Below, piece after piece: positions 17,256-26,824 of a stretch of DNA of 64,000 bases. This DNA comes from CAVQCJ01 sp963771835. Its GTDB lineage: Bacteria > Actinomycetota > Actinomycetes > Prado026. How positions within the stretch are numbered: the first letter of the stretch is position 1; every line of letters begins with the position of its first letter. The notes beneath the pieces were generated by a model. It saw only the letters and a program-made list of their open reading frames with translations, did not search any database and was not told where the DNA came from. Both the position numbers and the translations under genes were made by a program. The stretch lies in NCBI GenBank assembly GCA_963771835.1, contig CAVYVA010000002.1, positions 434,001 to 498,000 of the forward strand. The letters run 5' to 3'.

Positions 17256-19499
17256 TCAGCGCCCGATCAGGCGACGGACGGTATCTACGAGGTCGGCCTG
17301 ATCGAACTCACTCTTGAGCAGGTAGGCACTGGCTCCCGCATCCAGGCCGGCCCGCTTGTCGGCGTCGTCGCCGCGCGAGGTCATGATCACGACCGGGACG
17401 TTCTCCCAGCCGCGGGTGCGCCGGATCTTGCGGGTGAGCGTGAACCCGTCCATGCCGGGCATCTCCACGTCGGACAGCACCAGGTCCACCGGGGCCTGGC
17501 CCAGCCGGGCGGCGCCGTCCGACCCGTCGACGGCGGTGACCACGTCGTAGCCCGCCCCCTCGAGGATGACCCGCTGCAGCTCGCGCACGCCGACCGAGTC
17601 CTCGACGACGAGCACCCGCGGACGCTTGCGCTTCGCCGCGGCACCGGCGGCGTCCGCCGGCTGGCCGGGCCCTCCCGGTTCGGACGCGGGGCCCGCGGCC
17701 GGGTCGACGGCGGAGCTGCCGTGCGGGGCGAGCACCGGCAGCCCGGCGCCGAGCTGGTGCAGGGCGAGCTCGCGCAGGTCGAGCAGCAGCATCACGCCAC
17801 CGTCGCCGTCGATCGTCGCCCCGCCGAGCGCCGGCATCCGGCCCATGAACGCGCCCAGGTCCTTCACGACGAGCTCCAGCTCGCCCTCCAGCACGTCGAC
17901 GGCCCAGGCCAGCTGCTCCCCGGTGCCGCCGTACCGCACGACCACGGCCGCCTTCTGCGACCGCTGCCCGGGTACGTCCAGGGCGCTGCCGAGGTCGGCC
18001 AGCGGGATCGTCGACCCGTGCCGCACCAGCACGGGCGCGCCGGCGACCGTCTGCATCGGGGTGTCCTTCAGGTTCAGCGTCTCCACCACGTTGGTGACCG
18101 GGAGCGCGTACCGCTCGTCGCCCACCCGGGCGACCAGGCACCGCAGCACGCCGAGGGTCACCGGCAGGGTCATCTCGAACCGGGTCCCGGCCCCGGGCTC
18201 GCTGTCCACCTCGACCGAGCCGCCCAGGTCCTCGACCGCCATCCGCACGACGTCCAGGCCGACGCCGCGGCCCGAGGTCTCGGTGACCTGGCTCCGGGTG
18301 GTGAAGCCGGGCACGAACATCACCGACAGCAGCGCCTGGCCGGTCGCGGTGGTGTCCGCGGGCAGCAGGCCGGCCTCGACGGCGGCCGCGCGCAACGCGT
18401 CCTCGTCGATGCCCACGCCGTCGTCGGCCACCTGGATCACCACGGCGGCGCCGGCGGCCCGGGCCGACACCCGGACGACGGCCGGGCCGTGCTTGCCGGC
18501 GGCGGCGCGTTCGGCCGCGGACTGGCAGCCGTGGTCGACGGCGTTCGTCACCAGGTGCTTGAGCGCGTCGGCGACGCCGTCCAGCACCCGGGTGTCCAGC
18601 TCGACGTCCTCGCCCTCCAGCACCAGCCGCACGTCCTTGCCGGTCGCCGTGGCGACCTCGCGGACGAGCTGCGGGAAGCTGGCCACGACCCGGCGGACCG
18701 GGACCATCGCCAGGCCCATCGCGCCCTCGCGGACCGAGCCGACCTTGGCCTGGGTGTCCTCGAGCCGGCCGCGCAGGTCGCGGGTGGCCGCCTGCAGCCG
18801 GTCCCCCAGCGCGATCAGTGCGTGCACGTGCTCGGCGATCGCCTCGGCGCCCTCGCCACGGTGCAGGACCGCCTGCCGCAGCACCCCGGTCCACTGCGCG
18901 TGGTCCGCCGCAGCGGCACCGAGCCGCCCGACGGCGCGCTCCATCCGGCGCAGCTCGAGCTCGGCCTCGCCGACCACGTCGAGCAGGTCGTGCACCCGTC
19001 GGGTGGGCACGCGGACGGTGTCGCCGCGACGGCCGTACGTCTCCGCCGCCTCGGCCGCGTCGTCGGCCTCGGCCTCGGGGCTGCCGAGCCGGGGCACCTC
19101 GACCGGGTCCTCACCGTCCAGGGCGCGGTCCAGGGCGGCGGCCAGGGCCGCCAGGTCGTCCGGGCTCGCGGGCCGGTCGGTGCCGGGCATCGCGCGGCCG
19201 ATCCCCTCGGCCGCCGCCAGCAGCAGGTCCACGAGGTCACGACGGACCGCGAACCGTCCGTCCCGCAGCGCGCCGAGCAGGTCCTCCGAGCGGTGCGCGA
19301 GGCTGACCACACCTTCCAGGGCGAGCGCGCGCGCAGAGCCCTTGACGGTGTGCGCGTCGCGGAACAGCGACGCGATCAGCTGCTTGGGCGCCGGGTGCTC
19401 CTCGAGCCGGAGCAGCCCGTCCCGCAGCGAGGCCAGCTTCTCGTCCACCTCCGCGCGGAAGATCGTGACGAGCTCGGGGTCGTCGGTCCAGCCGCTCAT
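17256..19499 (-). CDS. cheA: Chemotaxis-type histidine kinase CheA fused to a receiver domain
   Basis: 747 residues. Domain order: HPt with phosphorylatable His about residue 50 (FRDAHTVKGSARA), dimerisation region, HATPase (NAVDHGCQ N-box, ADDGVGIDED, GRGVGLDVVRMAVEDLGG), CheW-like domain (LVARVGDERYALPVTNVVET), and a C-terminal receiver (VLVVEDSVGVREL, LVLSDVEMPGMDGF, IMTSRG, LLKSEF). A P2 CheY-binding domain is not obvious. Hybrid CheA-REC kinases are typical of chemosensory systems for non-flagellar outputs such as type IV pili, development or cyclic di-GMP. It sits between the MCP (15 bases upstream) and the GAF response regulator. No cheR, cheB, cheY or flagellar genes are present here. 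Confidence 0.93.
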   Translation of the reverse strand: MSGWTDDPELVTIFRAEVDEKLASLRDGLLRLEEHPAPKQLIASLFRDAHTVKGSARALALEGVVSLAHRSEDLLGALRDGRFAVRRDLVDLLLAAAEGIGRAMPGTDRPASPDDLAALAAALDRALDGEDPVEVPRLGSPEAEADDAAEAAETYGRRGDTVRVPTRRVHDLLDVVGEAELELRRMERAVGRLGAAAADHAQWTGVLRQAVLHRGEGAEAIAEHVHALIALGDRLQAATRDLRGRLEDTQAKVGSVREGAMGLAMVPVRRVVASFPQLVREVATATGKDVRLVLEGEDVELDTRVLDGVADALKHLVTNAVDHGCQSAAERAAAGKHGPAVVRVSARAAGAAVVIQVADDGVGIDEDALRAAAVEAGLLPADTTATGQALLSVMFVPGFTTRSQVTETSGRGVGLDVVRMAVEDLGGSVEVDSEPGAGTRFEMTLPVTLGVLRCLVARVGDERYALPVTNVVETLNLKDTPMQTVAGAPVLVRHGSTIPLADLGSALDVPGQRSQKAAVVVRYGGTGEQLAWAVDVLEGELELVVKDLGAFMGRMPALGGATIDGDGGVMLLLDLRELALHQLGAGLPVLAPHGSSAVDPAAGPASEPGGPGQPADAAGAAAKRKRPRVLVVEDSVGVRELQRVILEGAGYDVVTAVDGSDGAARLGQAPVDLVLSDVEMPGMDGFTLTRKIRRTRGWENVPVVIMTSRGDDADKRAGLDAGASAYLLKSEFDQADLVDTVRRLIGR

Positions 19500-19514
19500 C
19501 GGCAGCGCCCGGCC

Positions 19515-21078
19515 TCAGCTGACCCGGAACTGCGCGATGGACGCGCGCAGCTCGGCGGCCAGCTCGTTGAGCTGCGCGGCCGCTGCGGCCGACTGCTTGG
19601 ACCCGACCACGTACTGGCGGGACACGTCCGACACCTGGGTCATCGCGGACACGACCTGGTCCGACGCCGACCGCTGCTGCTGGGTCGCGATGGAGATCTC
19701 CTTGGCGGCGGTCGTGGTCTCGTCGACCATGCCCGAGATCCGCTCCAGCGCGTCGACCACGTCACGGGCCAGCTCTGAGCCGTGCCGCACCTCGCGGGTG
19801 CCCTCCTCGCTGGCCAGGATCGTCGCGTTCGTCTCGGACTGGATCTGGGCGACGATCGCCTGGATCTGGCCGGTCGACTCCTGCGCGCGCTCGGCCAGCT
19901 TGCGCACCTCGGCGGCCACCACGGCGAACCCGCGGCCGTGCTCACCGGCCCTGGCGGCCTCGATCGCCGCGTTCAGCGCGAGCAGGTTGGTCTGGTCGGC
20001 CAGGTCGTCGATGACCTCGAGGATGCGACCGATCTCCTGGCTCTTCTCGCCCAGGGACAGGGCACGGCTGCTGATCGAGTCCACCCGGGCCGCGATCGAG
20101 TCCATCGCCCCGACCGAGGCGTTGACCGCGACCCGGCCGTCCTCGGCGTAGCGCAGCGTCTCGGCCGCGTAGCGGGCCACCGACTCGGCGGTGTCCGCGA
20201 TCTGGGCGGCGGTGGCCGCCAGCTCCTCGATCGTCGAGGTGGTCTCGGCGACGGCCGAGGACTGCTGCGTCGCGCTCGCCGCGTGCTCCTCGGCGGTGGC
20301 CAGCAGCTCCCCGGCACTGCCCGAGAGCTGGTCGCCGCCGGCACGGATCTGGGCCACGAGCAGCCGCAGGTTGGCCACGGTGTTGTTGAAGGAGCTGGAC
20401 AGCTCGCTCAGCGCCGCGTAGTTGTCGCTGTCGTGCGAGACCTGCGGGGCCAGCACGGACAGGTCGCCCTCGGCCGCGAGCACCAGCGCCCGGGAGAGCT
20501 CGCCGACCTGGACCGCGAGCTCGGTGCGCTCCTCCTGGGCCCGGCGCTCCTGGTCGAGGACGGTGGTGGCGAGCTGGCCGCTCACCAGGGTCATGATCGG
20601 GATCGTGAGCAGCGCCACGCTGCCCATGGCGTAGTTGCTGGTGATCCACGTGTGCGACAGGTAGCCGACCAGGAACACGGCCAGTGCCAGGGCCAGCGCG
20701 AACAGCGGCGTCTGCCGCCGGCTGAGGACCAGAGCCGCTGAACAGCGGGACCAGGATCAGCATCACGCAGCCGCCGCCGTTGAGCCCGCCGGTGACGACG
20801 GCGATGCCGGTGATGTACACGACCTCCAGCAGCAGGATCTGCCGCGAGGTCCGCTGGACCACGGCGATGTCGGTCTGCCCGCGCAGCGCGACGGCGGACA
20901 GGTACGTCGTCAGGGCCGCCAGGGCCACGCCGAACGCCGTCCAGACGCCTGCGGCGATCCAGTGGATCGCGGCCACGTGCAGCACCGGCCCGGTGAGGAT
21001 GGCCGCGAACACGGCGAAGAAGACCCCACCCCACATGGTGAGCCCTGCCGCCGCGGCGAGCCGCTTCGAGACGTCCAC
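19515..21078 (-). CDS. Methyl-accepting chemotaxis protein without periplasmic sensor (frame broken near 20736)
   Basis: The N-terminal ~190 residues are five to six membrane helices (MWGGVFFAVFAAILTGPVL, then ILLLEVVYITGIAVVTGGL, then FALALALAVFLVGYLSHTW) with very short loops, so there is no external ligand domain. A linker then leads to a long signalling coiled coil with the conserved hairpin ADQTNLLALNAAIEAARAGE and GRGFAVVAAEVRKLAERAQE, which docks CheA and CheW. The frame breaks after LVPLFS; removing one base near 20735-20737 restores reading into ALVLSRRQTPLF. GTG 21078 follows GGGAGGGG (about 21088-21095). The sensory input may be membrane state or intramembrane signals, an inference. 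No C-terminal CheR-binding pentapeptide is seen. Confidence 0.88.
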
Positions 21079-21133
21079 GCGTCGTACCCCTCCCGACTGT
21101 CCGGCGCCCCGCCTGACCTGGTGTCCGCTGCCT

Positions 21134-21141
21134 GTATCGGC
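21134..21141 (-). promoter_or_regulatory. Sigma28-like -10 element upstream of the MCP
   Basis: GCCGATAC on the minus strand, 55 bases before the MCP start and inside the cheW-MCP gap. The flanking bases agree with the plus-strand copy at 62963 over 13 bases (GCCGATACAGGCA). It implies that MCP-cheA-RR can be transcribed separately from ftsH-cheW. Confidence 0.5.
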
Positions 21142-21205
21142 ATCGGGCGTCGCGGCCCTCGGCTGTAGGCCGTCCGGGGGACCGGTGTGCGCCCGGGGCG
21201 CCGGG

Positions 21206-21682
21206 TCAGCGCGACGACGGCAGGGCCGAGCGCAACGCCAGAAGTGCCTGGGCGTCCAGCAGCGACAACGGGCCCGAGGCGTCGGTGACGACGCCGTGGA
21301 CGAGCGAGGTGGCGGACACGCTCGCGGTCGCCGGCGGCGCCTCGGGCTCGGCCTCGCCAGCCTCCAGCAGCCCGGCCACGGCCTCGACCACCATCCCCGC
21401 CTCGACCCCGTCGACGGACAGGACCAGCAGGCGGGCGCTGCTGGGCAGCGGGATGGTCTCGGCGCCGAGCAGCGAGCGCGGGTCGACGACGGCCAGCACC
21501 CGGCCGCGCCAGTTCACGACGCCGGCCAGCCAGCGCGGGCAGCCGGGCACGCGGCTCATCGGTGGCACCGCGACGACCTCGGCCACGCTGGCCATGTCGA
21601 CGGCGTAGCGCGACCCGCCGAAGCGGACGACCACGCCCGTCGGGTAGCCGGTCGGCCGGACCTGTTCCGCTACCTGCTCCAC
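21206..21682 (-). CDS. cheW: CheW-like coupling protein
   Basis: A 158-residue CheW-domain protein linking CheA to chemoreceptors. Hallmarks are VVVRFGGSRYAVDMASVAEVVAV, MSRVPGCPRWLAGVVNWRGRVLAVVD and ARLLVLSVDGVEAGMVVEAV. GTG 21682 gives the family N-terminus; no strong ribosome site is visible. It lies 45 bases after the FtsH-like gene and 127 bases before the MCP gene, all on the same strand. Confidence 0.9.
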   Translation of the reverse strand: MEQVAEQVRPTGYPTGVVVRFGGSRYAVDMASVAEVVAVPPMSRVPGCPRWLAGVVNWRGRVLAVVDPRSLLGAETIPLPSSARLLVLSVDGVEAGMVVEAVAGLLEAGEAEPEAPPATASVSATSLVHGVVTDASGPLSLLDAQALLALRSALPSSR

Positions 21683-21727
21683 GTCCGGCTCATCGGCGTG
21701 AGCGCCGCGCCGCTGAAGCCGCCGGAT

Positions 21728-23647
21728 CTAGTCGAAGGTGGGCTGGCCCTCACGCAGGTCGATGGTCCGGCCGCGGGCGCGCGCGGCCTCGAGGATGTCG
21801 GTGATCTCCCGCCCGACCAGCTCGTGCCGCTCGACCAGAGCGTCGCGCAGGGCCTCGACCAGGTGCCGGTTCGCGTCCAGCAGGGTCAGCGCGCGGGTCT
21901 TCTGCTGCTGCAGCAGGTCCTCCACCCGGGCCCGGCTGTCCGGGTCGCCCAGCACCCGGCCGACCAGGTTGGTGTCGACCATCGCCGAGCTCTGCACGGC
22001 GCCGAACGAGATCAGGCTGTCGGCCATGCCGACCGCGCCGACCATCTGTGCGGCGATGTTGGTGGCGTAGAGCAGGTCGCCGCCGGGACCGGTGGAGATG
22101 TCGCCGAAGAACAGCTCCTCGGCCACCTGCCCGCCCATCGCGATCTGGATCAGGGCCAGCATCTCGTTGCGGGAGCGGGTGAAGACGTCCTCGCGGTCGC
22201 CGTGCGCGAGCATCCCGAGCGCCTGCCGGCGCTTCACGATGGTGAGCACCTCCAGCCGTCGCTGCGGCGCGACCATCCAGGCCATCGCGGCGTGGCCAGC
22301 CTCGTGGGTGGCGATCAGCCGCGTCTCGTGGTCGGTGTACGCGACCGGCTGCCCGAGGCCCACCTCGAGCACCAGCCGGGCCTCCTCCACGTCGGCCCAG
22401 CGCATCGAGCGGCGGTTGTCGCGCAGCGCCTGGATGAGCGCGTCGTCGAGCATCCGCTCCAGCAGCGCCGGGCTGTACTCCTGGGTGATCGCAGCCAGCG
22501 CGTCGCGCCGCTCGGCGTCGTCGAGCTCGGGGTCGTGCACCTTCTTCGCCAGGAAGTAGTCGATCAGCTCGCGCCGGGACCGTTTGGTCGGGAGCTCGAA
22601 CGTCAGCCGCTGGTCGAACCGACCCGGCCGCATCAGGGCCGGGTCGAGGGCGTCCGCGCGGTTGGTCGAGGCGATCAGCAGGATGTTCGCGTACGGAACC
22701 TTCGGTGCGCTGAGCTGGCGGTGCATAGGCAGGAAGAGGTTGACCTTGGCGACCAGGCTGCCGAGCAGCTTGCGCATCCCGCTCGGCTCGTCGAAGGACT
22801 GCATCTGCACCAGCAGCTCGTTGACGCCCATCTGCAGGTCGCCGCCGCCGCCGTAGCCCGCCTGGACCAGCGACCCGGACGGCATCGCCATCGACGGAAG
22901 CCCCTCCAGCCCGCCGCAGTGCATGGCCGACGACAGCGGCGCGAAGCCGGCCGCCGTCCCGGTGGCCCGGGTGGTGACGCCGGAGCGGGTCATGCCGATC
23001 GCGTCGAACTCGTCGATGAAGCCGATCGCGCCGCCCTCCTTCAGCGCCACCTTGCGCAGCGCGCGGAAGTACGAGCGGATCTTGCGCGCCGTCGCGCCCT
23101 GGAAGCTGGAGTGGAAGGACGTGCCGGAGGCGAACAGGAACGGGACGTTGGCCTCGGCCGCGAGCGCCTTCGCCGTGTGCGTCTTGCCGGTGCCGGGCGC
23201 GCCCTCGAACATCACCCCGCGGCGCGCGCGGCCGCCCAGGTTCTCGGCCAGGTCGCGGTTGGACAGGAACAGGTTGAGCGAGTGCACGACCTCGTCGCGG
23301 ACCGTGTCGATGCCGACCACGTCCGACAGCCGGATGTCGAGCTGCTCGGGCCGGTACAGCACGTGCGGTGACCGCATGCCGATGGTCAGCGGGACCATCA
23401 CTCCCGCGAGCAGCGCGATGATGAACAGGAAGTAGAGCGCCGAGAACGGGTCGATGGTCGGCATCTCGAAGAAGTCGAACGGGTCGCCGGTGAGGATGCC
23501 CCGCCAGAGCAGCAGCAGCGGGACCGCCAGGATCACCGCCAGCGTGGTCAGGCGCTTGCGCCGGAGGACCTCGCGCTCGCGGCCGACATCGGCTGTCCGT
23601 GCGTCCAGCACGGCCATCGTGTCCCGGTCCGCGCCCTGCTCCGTCAT
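21728..23647 (-). CDS. FtsH-like membrane AAA metalloprotease with an insertion in the AAA domain
   Basis: 639 residues. Two N-terminal membrane helices (LAVILAVPLLLLWRGIL, ALYFLFIIALLAGVMVPLTI) enclose a short loop of about 20 residues rather than the ~70-residue FtsH periplasmic domain. The AAA domain has Walker A GAPGTGKT, Walker B with DEFDA (DEIDA in FtsH), and ASTNRADALDPALMRPGRFD. Between Walker B and the last motif there are ~110 residues, about 60 more than in FtsH, partly Gly/Ser-rich. The peptidase has HEAGH near residue 445 and a downstream GGDLLYATNIAA region. ATG 23647 follows GGGAGG. A housekeeping FtsH probably exists elsewhere; this divergent paralogue is the first gene of the chemosensory run. 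Confidence 0.85.
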   Translation of the reverse strand: MTEQGADRDTMAVLDARTADVGREREVLRRKRLTTLAVILAVPLLLLWRGILTGDPFDFFEMPTIDPFSALYFLFIIALLAGVMVPLTIGMRSPHVLYRPEQLDIRLSDVVGIDTVRDEVVHSLNLFLSNRDLAENLGGRARRGVMFEGAPGTGKTHTAKALAAEANVPFLFASGTSFHSSFQGATARKIRSYFRALRKVALKEGGAIGFIDEFDAIGMTRSGVTTRATGTAAGFAPLSSAMHCGGLEGLPSMAMPSGSLVQAGYGGGGDLQMGVNELLVQMQSFDEPSGMRKLLGSLVAKVNLFLPMHRQLSAPKVPYANILLIASTNRADALDPALMRPGRFDQRLTFELPTKRSRRELIDYFLAKKVHDPELDDAERRDALAAITQEYSPALLERMLDDALIQALRDNRRSMRWADVEEARLVLEVGLGQPVAYTDHETRLIATHEAGHAAMAWMVAPQRRLEVLTIVKRRQALGMLAHGDREDVFTRSRNEMLALIQIAMGGQVAEELFFGDISTGPGGDLLYATNIAAQMVGAVGMADSLISFGAVQSSAMVDTNLVGRVLGDPDSRARVEDLLQQQKTRALTLLDANRHLVEALRDALVERHELVGREITDILEAARARGRTIDLREGQPTFD

Positions 23648-23764
23648 CGACACCGAGCCTCCCGCCGTTGGACTTGTGCACCTACCCAACTGCGAGTGTT
23701 CCCCAGGCCCAAGGGGGCAAGACCGCCGTTCACCCGGACGGCGCAACAAGTGTGGCCGAACGTG

Positions 23765-24655
23765 CTAGGCGACCCCGTCGAACAGGTCCGTCTCGCGGCC
23801 CTCCTCGTCCAGGTTCGCGCCGGGCCTGCCCTTGACGAGGCTGAAGAACTCCCGGCCCATGGCGTCGGGGCCGATCTCCTCGGCGAACGCGAAGAACGGG
23901 CCCTCGAGGTCGACCTGGGTCCGGTGCGCGCGCAGGGCCTCGAGCTTGCGCGGCTCGTACTTGCGCCCGTCGATGTGCGCCGTCACCAGCGCGTCGTCGG
24001 TGAGGAAGGGCAGCTCGTCGGCGCTCTCCACGCCGAAGAACGCGGTCTTGCCGGCCTTCACCAGCGTCTCGATGCCCTGCTGCACGTACGAGCGCGGGAT
24101 CGCGGTCCAGTAGATCTTCGGGACGTCCCAGACCGGGCCGAGCTCGGGCCGGAACGCCGGGGCCGCCGCGAGCTGGGCGCCGTACATCGCCGCCCGGTGG
24201 GCCTGGATGTGGTCGGGGTGGCCGTACCCGCCGAAGGTGTCGTAGGTGACCAGCACCTGCGGCCGGGTCTCCCGGACGACCGCGGCCACCTCGGCGGCCG
24301 CCTCGAGCAGGTCGGCCCGCCAGAAGGCGTCGGCGCGGTCGTTGGTCGGCAGGCCCATCATCCCGGAGTCGCGCCAGCGGCCGGTCCCGCCGAGGAAGCG
24401 GTGGTCGGTGACACCGAGCACGGCCATCGCCGCGGCCAGCTCGCTCTCGCGGTGCGCCCCGAGCTCGTCGTCGTGGGCGGCGCCCAGGTGCTCCAGGTCG
24501 GGGACGAGGACCTCGCCCTCCTCGCCGCGCGTGCAGGTCAGCAGGGTCACCGCGGCGCCCTCGTCGGCGTACCGGGCCATGGTCACGCCGCTGGCGATCG
24601 TCTCGTCGTCCGGGTGGGCGTGGACCAGGAGCAGGCGGCGCGCGGGAGGGCTCAT
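23765..24655 (-). CDS. mshB: Mycothiol biosynthesis deacetylase
   Basis: MshB removes the acetyl group from GlcNAc-inositol in mycothiol biosynthesis. The 296-residue LmbE-type zinc deacetylase has VHAHPDDETIASG (metal and catalytic residues), LGGTGRWRDSGMMG, and GGYGHPDHIQAHRAA. The C-terminus, ending DEEGRETDLFDGV, resembles MshB more than the related amidase Mca. ATG 24655 is supported by TAGGCT at 24667-24662, positioned for a leaderless mRNA. Presence of mycothiol synthesis confirms an actinobacterial host. Confidence 0.87.
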   Translation of the reverse strand: MSPPARRLLLVHAHPDDETIASGVTMARYADEGAAVTLLTCTRGEEGEVLVPDLEHLGAAHDDELGAHRESELAAAMAVLGVTDHRFLGGTGRWRDSGMMGLPTNDRADAFWRADLLEAAAEVAAVVRETRPQVLVTYDTFGGYGHPDHIQAHRAAMYGAQLAAAPAFRPELGPVWDVPKIYWTAIPRSYVQQGIETLVKAGKTAFFGVESADELPFLTDDALVTAHIDGRKYEPRKLEALRAHRTQVDLEGPFFAFAEEIGPDAMGREFFSLVKGRPGANLDEEGRETDLFDGVA

Positions 24656-24661
24656 GCGCCG

Positions 24662-24667
24662 AGCCTA
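24662..24667 (-). promoter_or_regulatory. -10 hexamer of a leaderless promoter (mshB)
   Basis: TAGGCT on the minus strand, six bases before ATG 24655. The divergent S9 peptidase gene has CAGGAT (24697-24702) in the same position relative to its ATG, a one-base deviation from TANNNT. Confidence 0.6.
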
Positions 24668-24708
24668 CGATCCGGTGCCGACCGCGGCCCGGCTGGCAGG
24701 ATCTGGCC

Positions 24709-26820
24709 ATGACCGTCGACTCCAGCAGCCCGGCCGACCCCGAGTCGTTCCCCCGGCGCTACGCCAGGACGGCCCGGTTCACCGCCGGGGCCCCGCGCGG
24801 CTTCCAGGTGTCCGGCGACGGCGGACGGGTCGCGTTCCTACGCTCGGGCTCCGGCACCGACCGGGCCACCGCGCTGTGGGTCCTGGACGTGGGCACCGGG
24901 ACCGAGCGGATGGTGGCCGACCCGGTCGAGCTGCTGGCCGGCGGCGGGGAGCAGCTCACCGACGTCGAGCGGGCCAGGCGGGAGCGGATGCGCGAGTCCG
25001 GGGCGGGCATCACCGCGTTCGCCCTCGACGACGCCGGGGCCAGCGCTGCCTTCGCGCTCTCCTCCCGGCTGTTCGTGGCCGACCTCGTGACCGGTGCCGA
25101 GGCCCGCGAGCTCACCGTGGCCGGGGCCGTCGTCGACCCGCGGCTGTCGCCGGACGGATCGCTGGTCGCGTACGTGTCGGGCGGCGCCCTGCACCTGGTG
25201 CCGGTCGACGGCGGCGCCGGGGTGGTGCTGGCCGAGCCGGAGTCGGCCGACGTCACGTACGGGCTGGCCGAGTTCGCCGCGGCCGAGGAGCTCGACCGCC
25301 ACCGCGGGCACTGGTGGTCGCCGACGTCCGACCGGCTGCTGGTCGAGCGGGCCGACGTCGGCAAGGTGCAGGTGTGGCACGTGGCCGACCCCGAGAACCC
25401 GGACCGTCCGCCGGCCGAGCACCGGTACCCGGTCGCGGGCTCGGCCAACGCCGACGTCACCCTCTGGCTGCTGCGGCCGGACGGCCGGCGGCTGCCGGTC
25501 GAGTGGGACCACGAGGCGTACGAGTACCTGTCCTCGGTGAGCTGGACGGCGGACGGACCGCCGCTGCTCCAGGTGCTGAGCCGCCGCCAGGACCGCGGGC
25601 TGGTCCTGTCCGTGGACCCGGCGTCCGGGCAGACCACCGTGGTCCGCGAGCTGGCCGACCCGGCGTGGGTGGACGTCGTCCCCGGCACGCCGGCGTGGAC
25701 CGCGGAGGGCACCCTCGTCACGGTCGAGGTGGTCGAGGACAGGTACGCCCTCTGCGTGGACGGGCGGCCCGTCTCGCCGGACGGCGTCCAGGTCCGGCGG
25801 GTCCAGGTCGCCGGCCCGCGGGTGCTCACGCACTGCACCCGAGGGCTGGGGGAGGACGTCGTCTGTGCCTGGTCAGCAGCCGACGGCTGGACCGAGGTCT
25901 CGTCCGGACCCGGATCGCACGCCGCGGTCGCCGGGCCCGACGGGCTCGTGCTGCTGGCGACGTCGCACGCGGACGCGCCGCGCACCACGTACGAGCTGCG
26001 CACCGCCGGCGGCCACGTCGTGCCGGTCACCTCGCACGCCGAGCTGCCGCCGCTGCAGCCGCGCCCGCGGCTGGCTGCCGCCGGTCCGCGCGGGATCCCG
26101 ACGGCGTTGCTGCTGCCCGGCGGCTGGAACCCGGGCGACCCGCCGCTGCCGGTCCTGATGGACCCGTACGGCGGGCCGCACCATGCCCTGGTGCACAACG
26201 CGGCACGGGGCTACCTGGAGTCGCAGTGGTGGGCCGATCAGGGCTTCGCCGTCGTGGTCGCCGACGGGCGCGGCACCCCCGGCACGCCGTCCTGGGAGCG
26301 GGAGGTCCGGTTCGACCTGGCCGGCGCACCGCTGGCGGACCAGGTCGACGCGCTGCAGTCGGTGGCGGCCGCGCACCCCGGCGTGCTGGACCTGGACCGG
26401 GTGGCGATCCGCGGGTGGTCGTTCGGGGGTTACCTGGCCGGGCTCGCCGTGCTGAGCCGGCCGGAGGTGTTCCACGCGGCGATCGCGGGCGCGCCGGTCA
26501 CCCAGTGGCGGCTGTACGACACGGCGTACACCGAGCGCTACCTGGGGCTGCCGGACGAGCACCCGGAGGCGTACGCCCGCGGCGACCTGGTCGAGATGGC
26601 CGCCGACCTGGCCCGACCGCTGCTGGTCATCCACGGGCTCGCCGACGACAACGTGGCCGCGGCGAACTCGCTGCGCCTGTCGTCGGCCCTGCTGGCCGCG
26701 GGTCGCGCGCACACGTTCCTGCCGCTGTCCGGGGTGACCCACATGACCCCGCAGGAGGTGGTCGCCGAGAACCTCCTCCTGCTCCAGCTCGACTTCCTCC
26801 GCCGCGCCCTCGCCCGCTGA
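24709..26820 (+). CDS. Prolyl oligopeptidase family serine peptidase (S9, DPP IV-like)
   Basis: 703 residues. An N-terminal beta-propeller (SGDGGRVAFLRSGSG, LSPDGSLVAYVSGGALHLVP) precedes an alpha/beta hydrolase catalytic domain. The nucleophile lies in IRGWSFGGYLAGLAV, the acid in HGLADDNVAAANS, and the histidine in SGVTHMTPQEV. The motif FAAAEELDRHRGHWWSP matches the dipeptidyl-peptidase IV glutamate region (EE), so release of N-terminal dipeptides is likely. No signal peptide is visible, suggesting a cytosolic enzyme. Divergent from mshB with 53 bases between starts. Confidence 0.92.
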   Translation: MTVDSSSPADPESFPRRYARTARFTAGAPRGFQVSGDGGRVAFLRSGSGTDRATALWVLDVGTGTERMVADPVELLAGGGEQLTDVERARRERMRESGAGITAFALDDAGASAAFALSSRLFVADLVTGAEARELTVAGAVVDPRLSPDGSLVAYVSGGALHLVPVDGGAGVVLAEPESADVTYGLAEFAAAEELDRHRGHWWSPTSDRLLVERADVGKVQVWHVADPENPDRPPAEHRYPVAGSANADVTLWLLRPDGRRLPVEWDHEAYEYLSSVSWTADGPPLLQVLSRRQDRGLVLSVDPASGQTTVVRELADPAWVDVVPGTPAWTAEGTLVTVEVVEDRYALCVDGRPVSPDGVQVRRVQVAGPRVLTHCTRGLGEDVVCAWSAADGWTEVSSGPGSHAAVAGPDGLVLLATSHADAPRTTYELRTAGGHVVPVTSHAELPPLQPRPRLAAAGPRGIPTALLLPGGWNPGDPPLPVLMDPYGGPHHALVHNAARGYLESQWWADQGFAVVVADGRGTPGTPSWEREVRFDLAGAPLADQVDALQSVAAAHPGVLDLDRVAIRGWSFGGYLAGLAVLSRPEVFHAAIAGAPVTQWRLYDTAYTERYLGLPDEHPEAYARGDLVEMAADLARPLLVIHGLADDNVAAANSLRLSSALLAAGRAHTFLPLSGVTHMTPQEVVAENLLLLQLDFLRRALAR

Positions 26821-26824
26821 CCTG

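Noticed and set aside
17256..21682. A flagellar chemotaxis operon
   Set aside because: No flagellar, cheY, cheR or cheB genes in the window; the CheA-REC hybrid points to another output.
23648..23764. SigB/SigF-type promoter (GGGTAG) before the FtsH-like gene
   Set aside because: GGGTAGG is present on the minus strand, but no matching -35 is seen at 14-17 bases, so the match is too weak.
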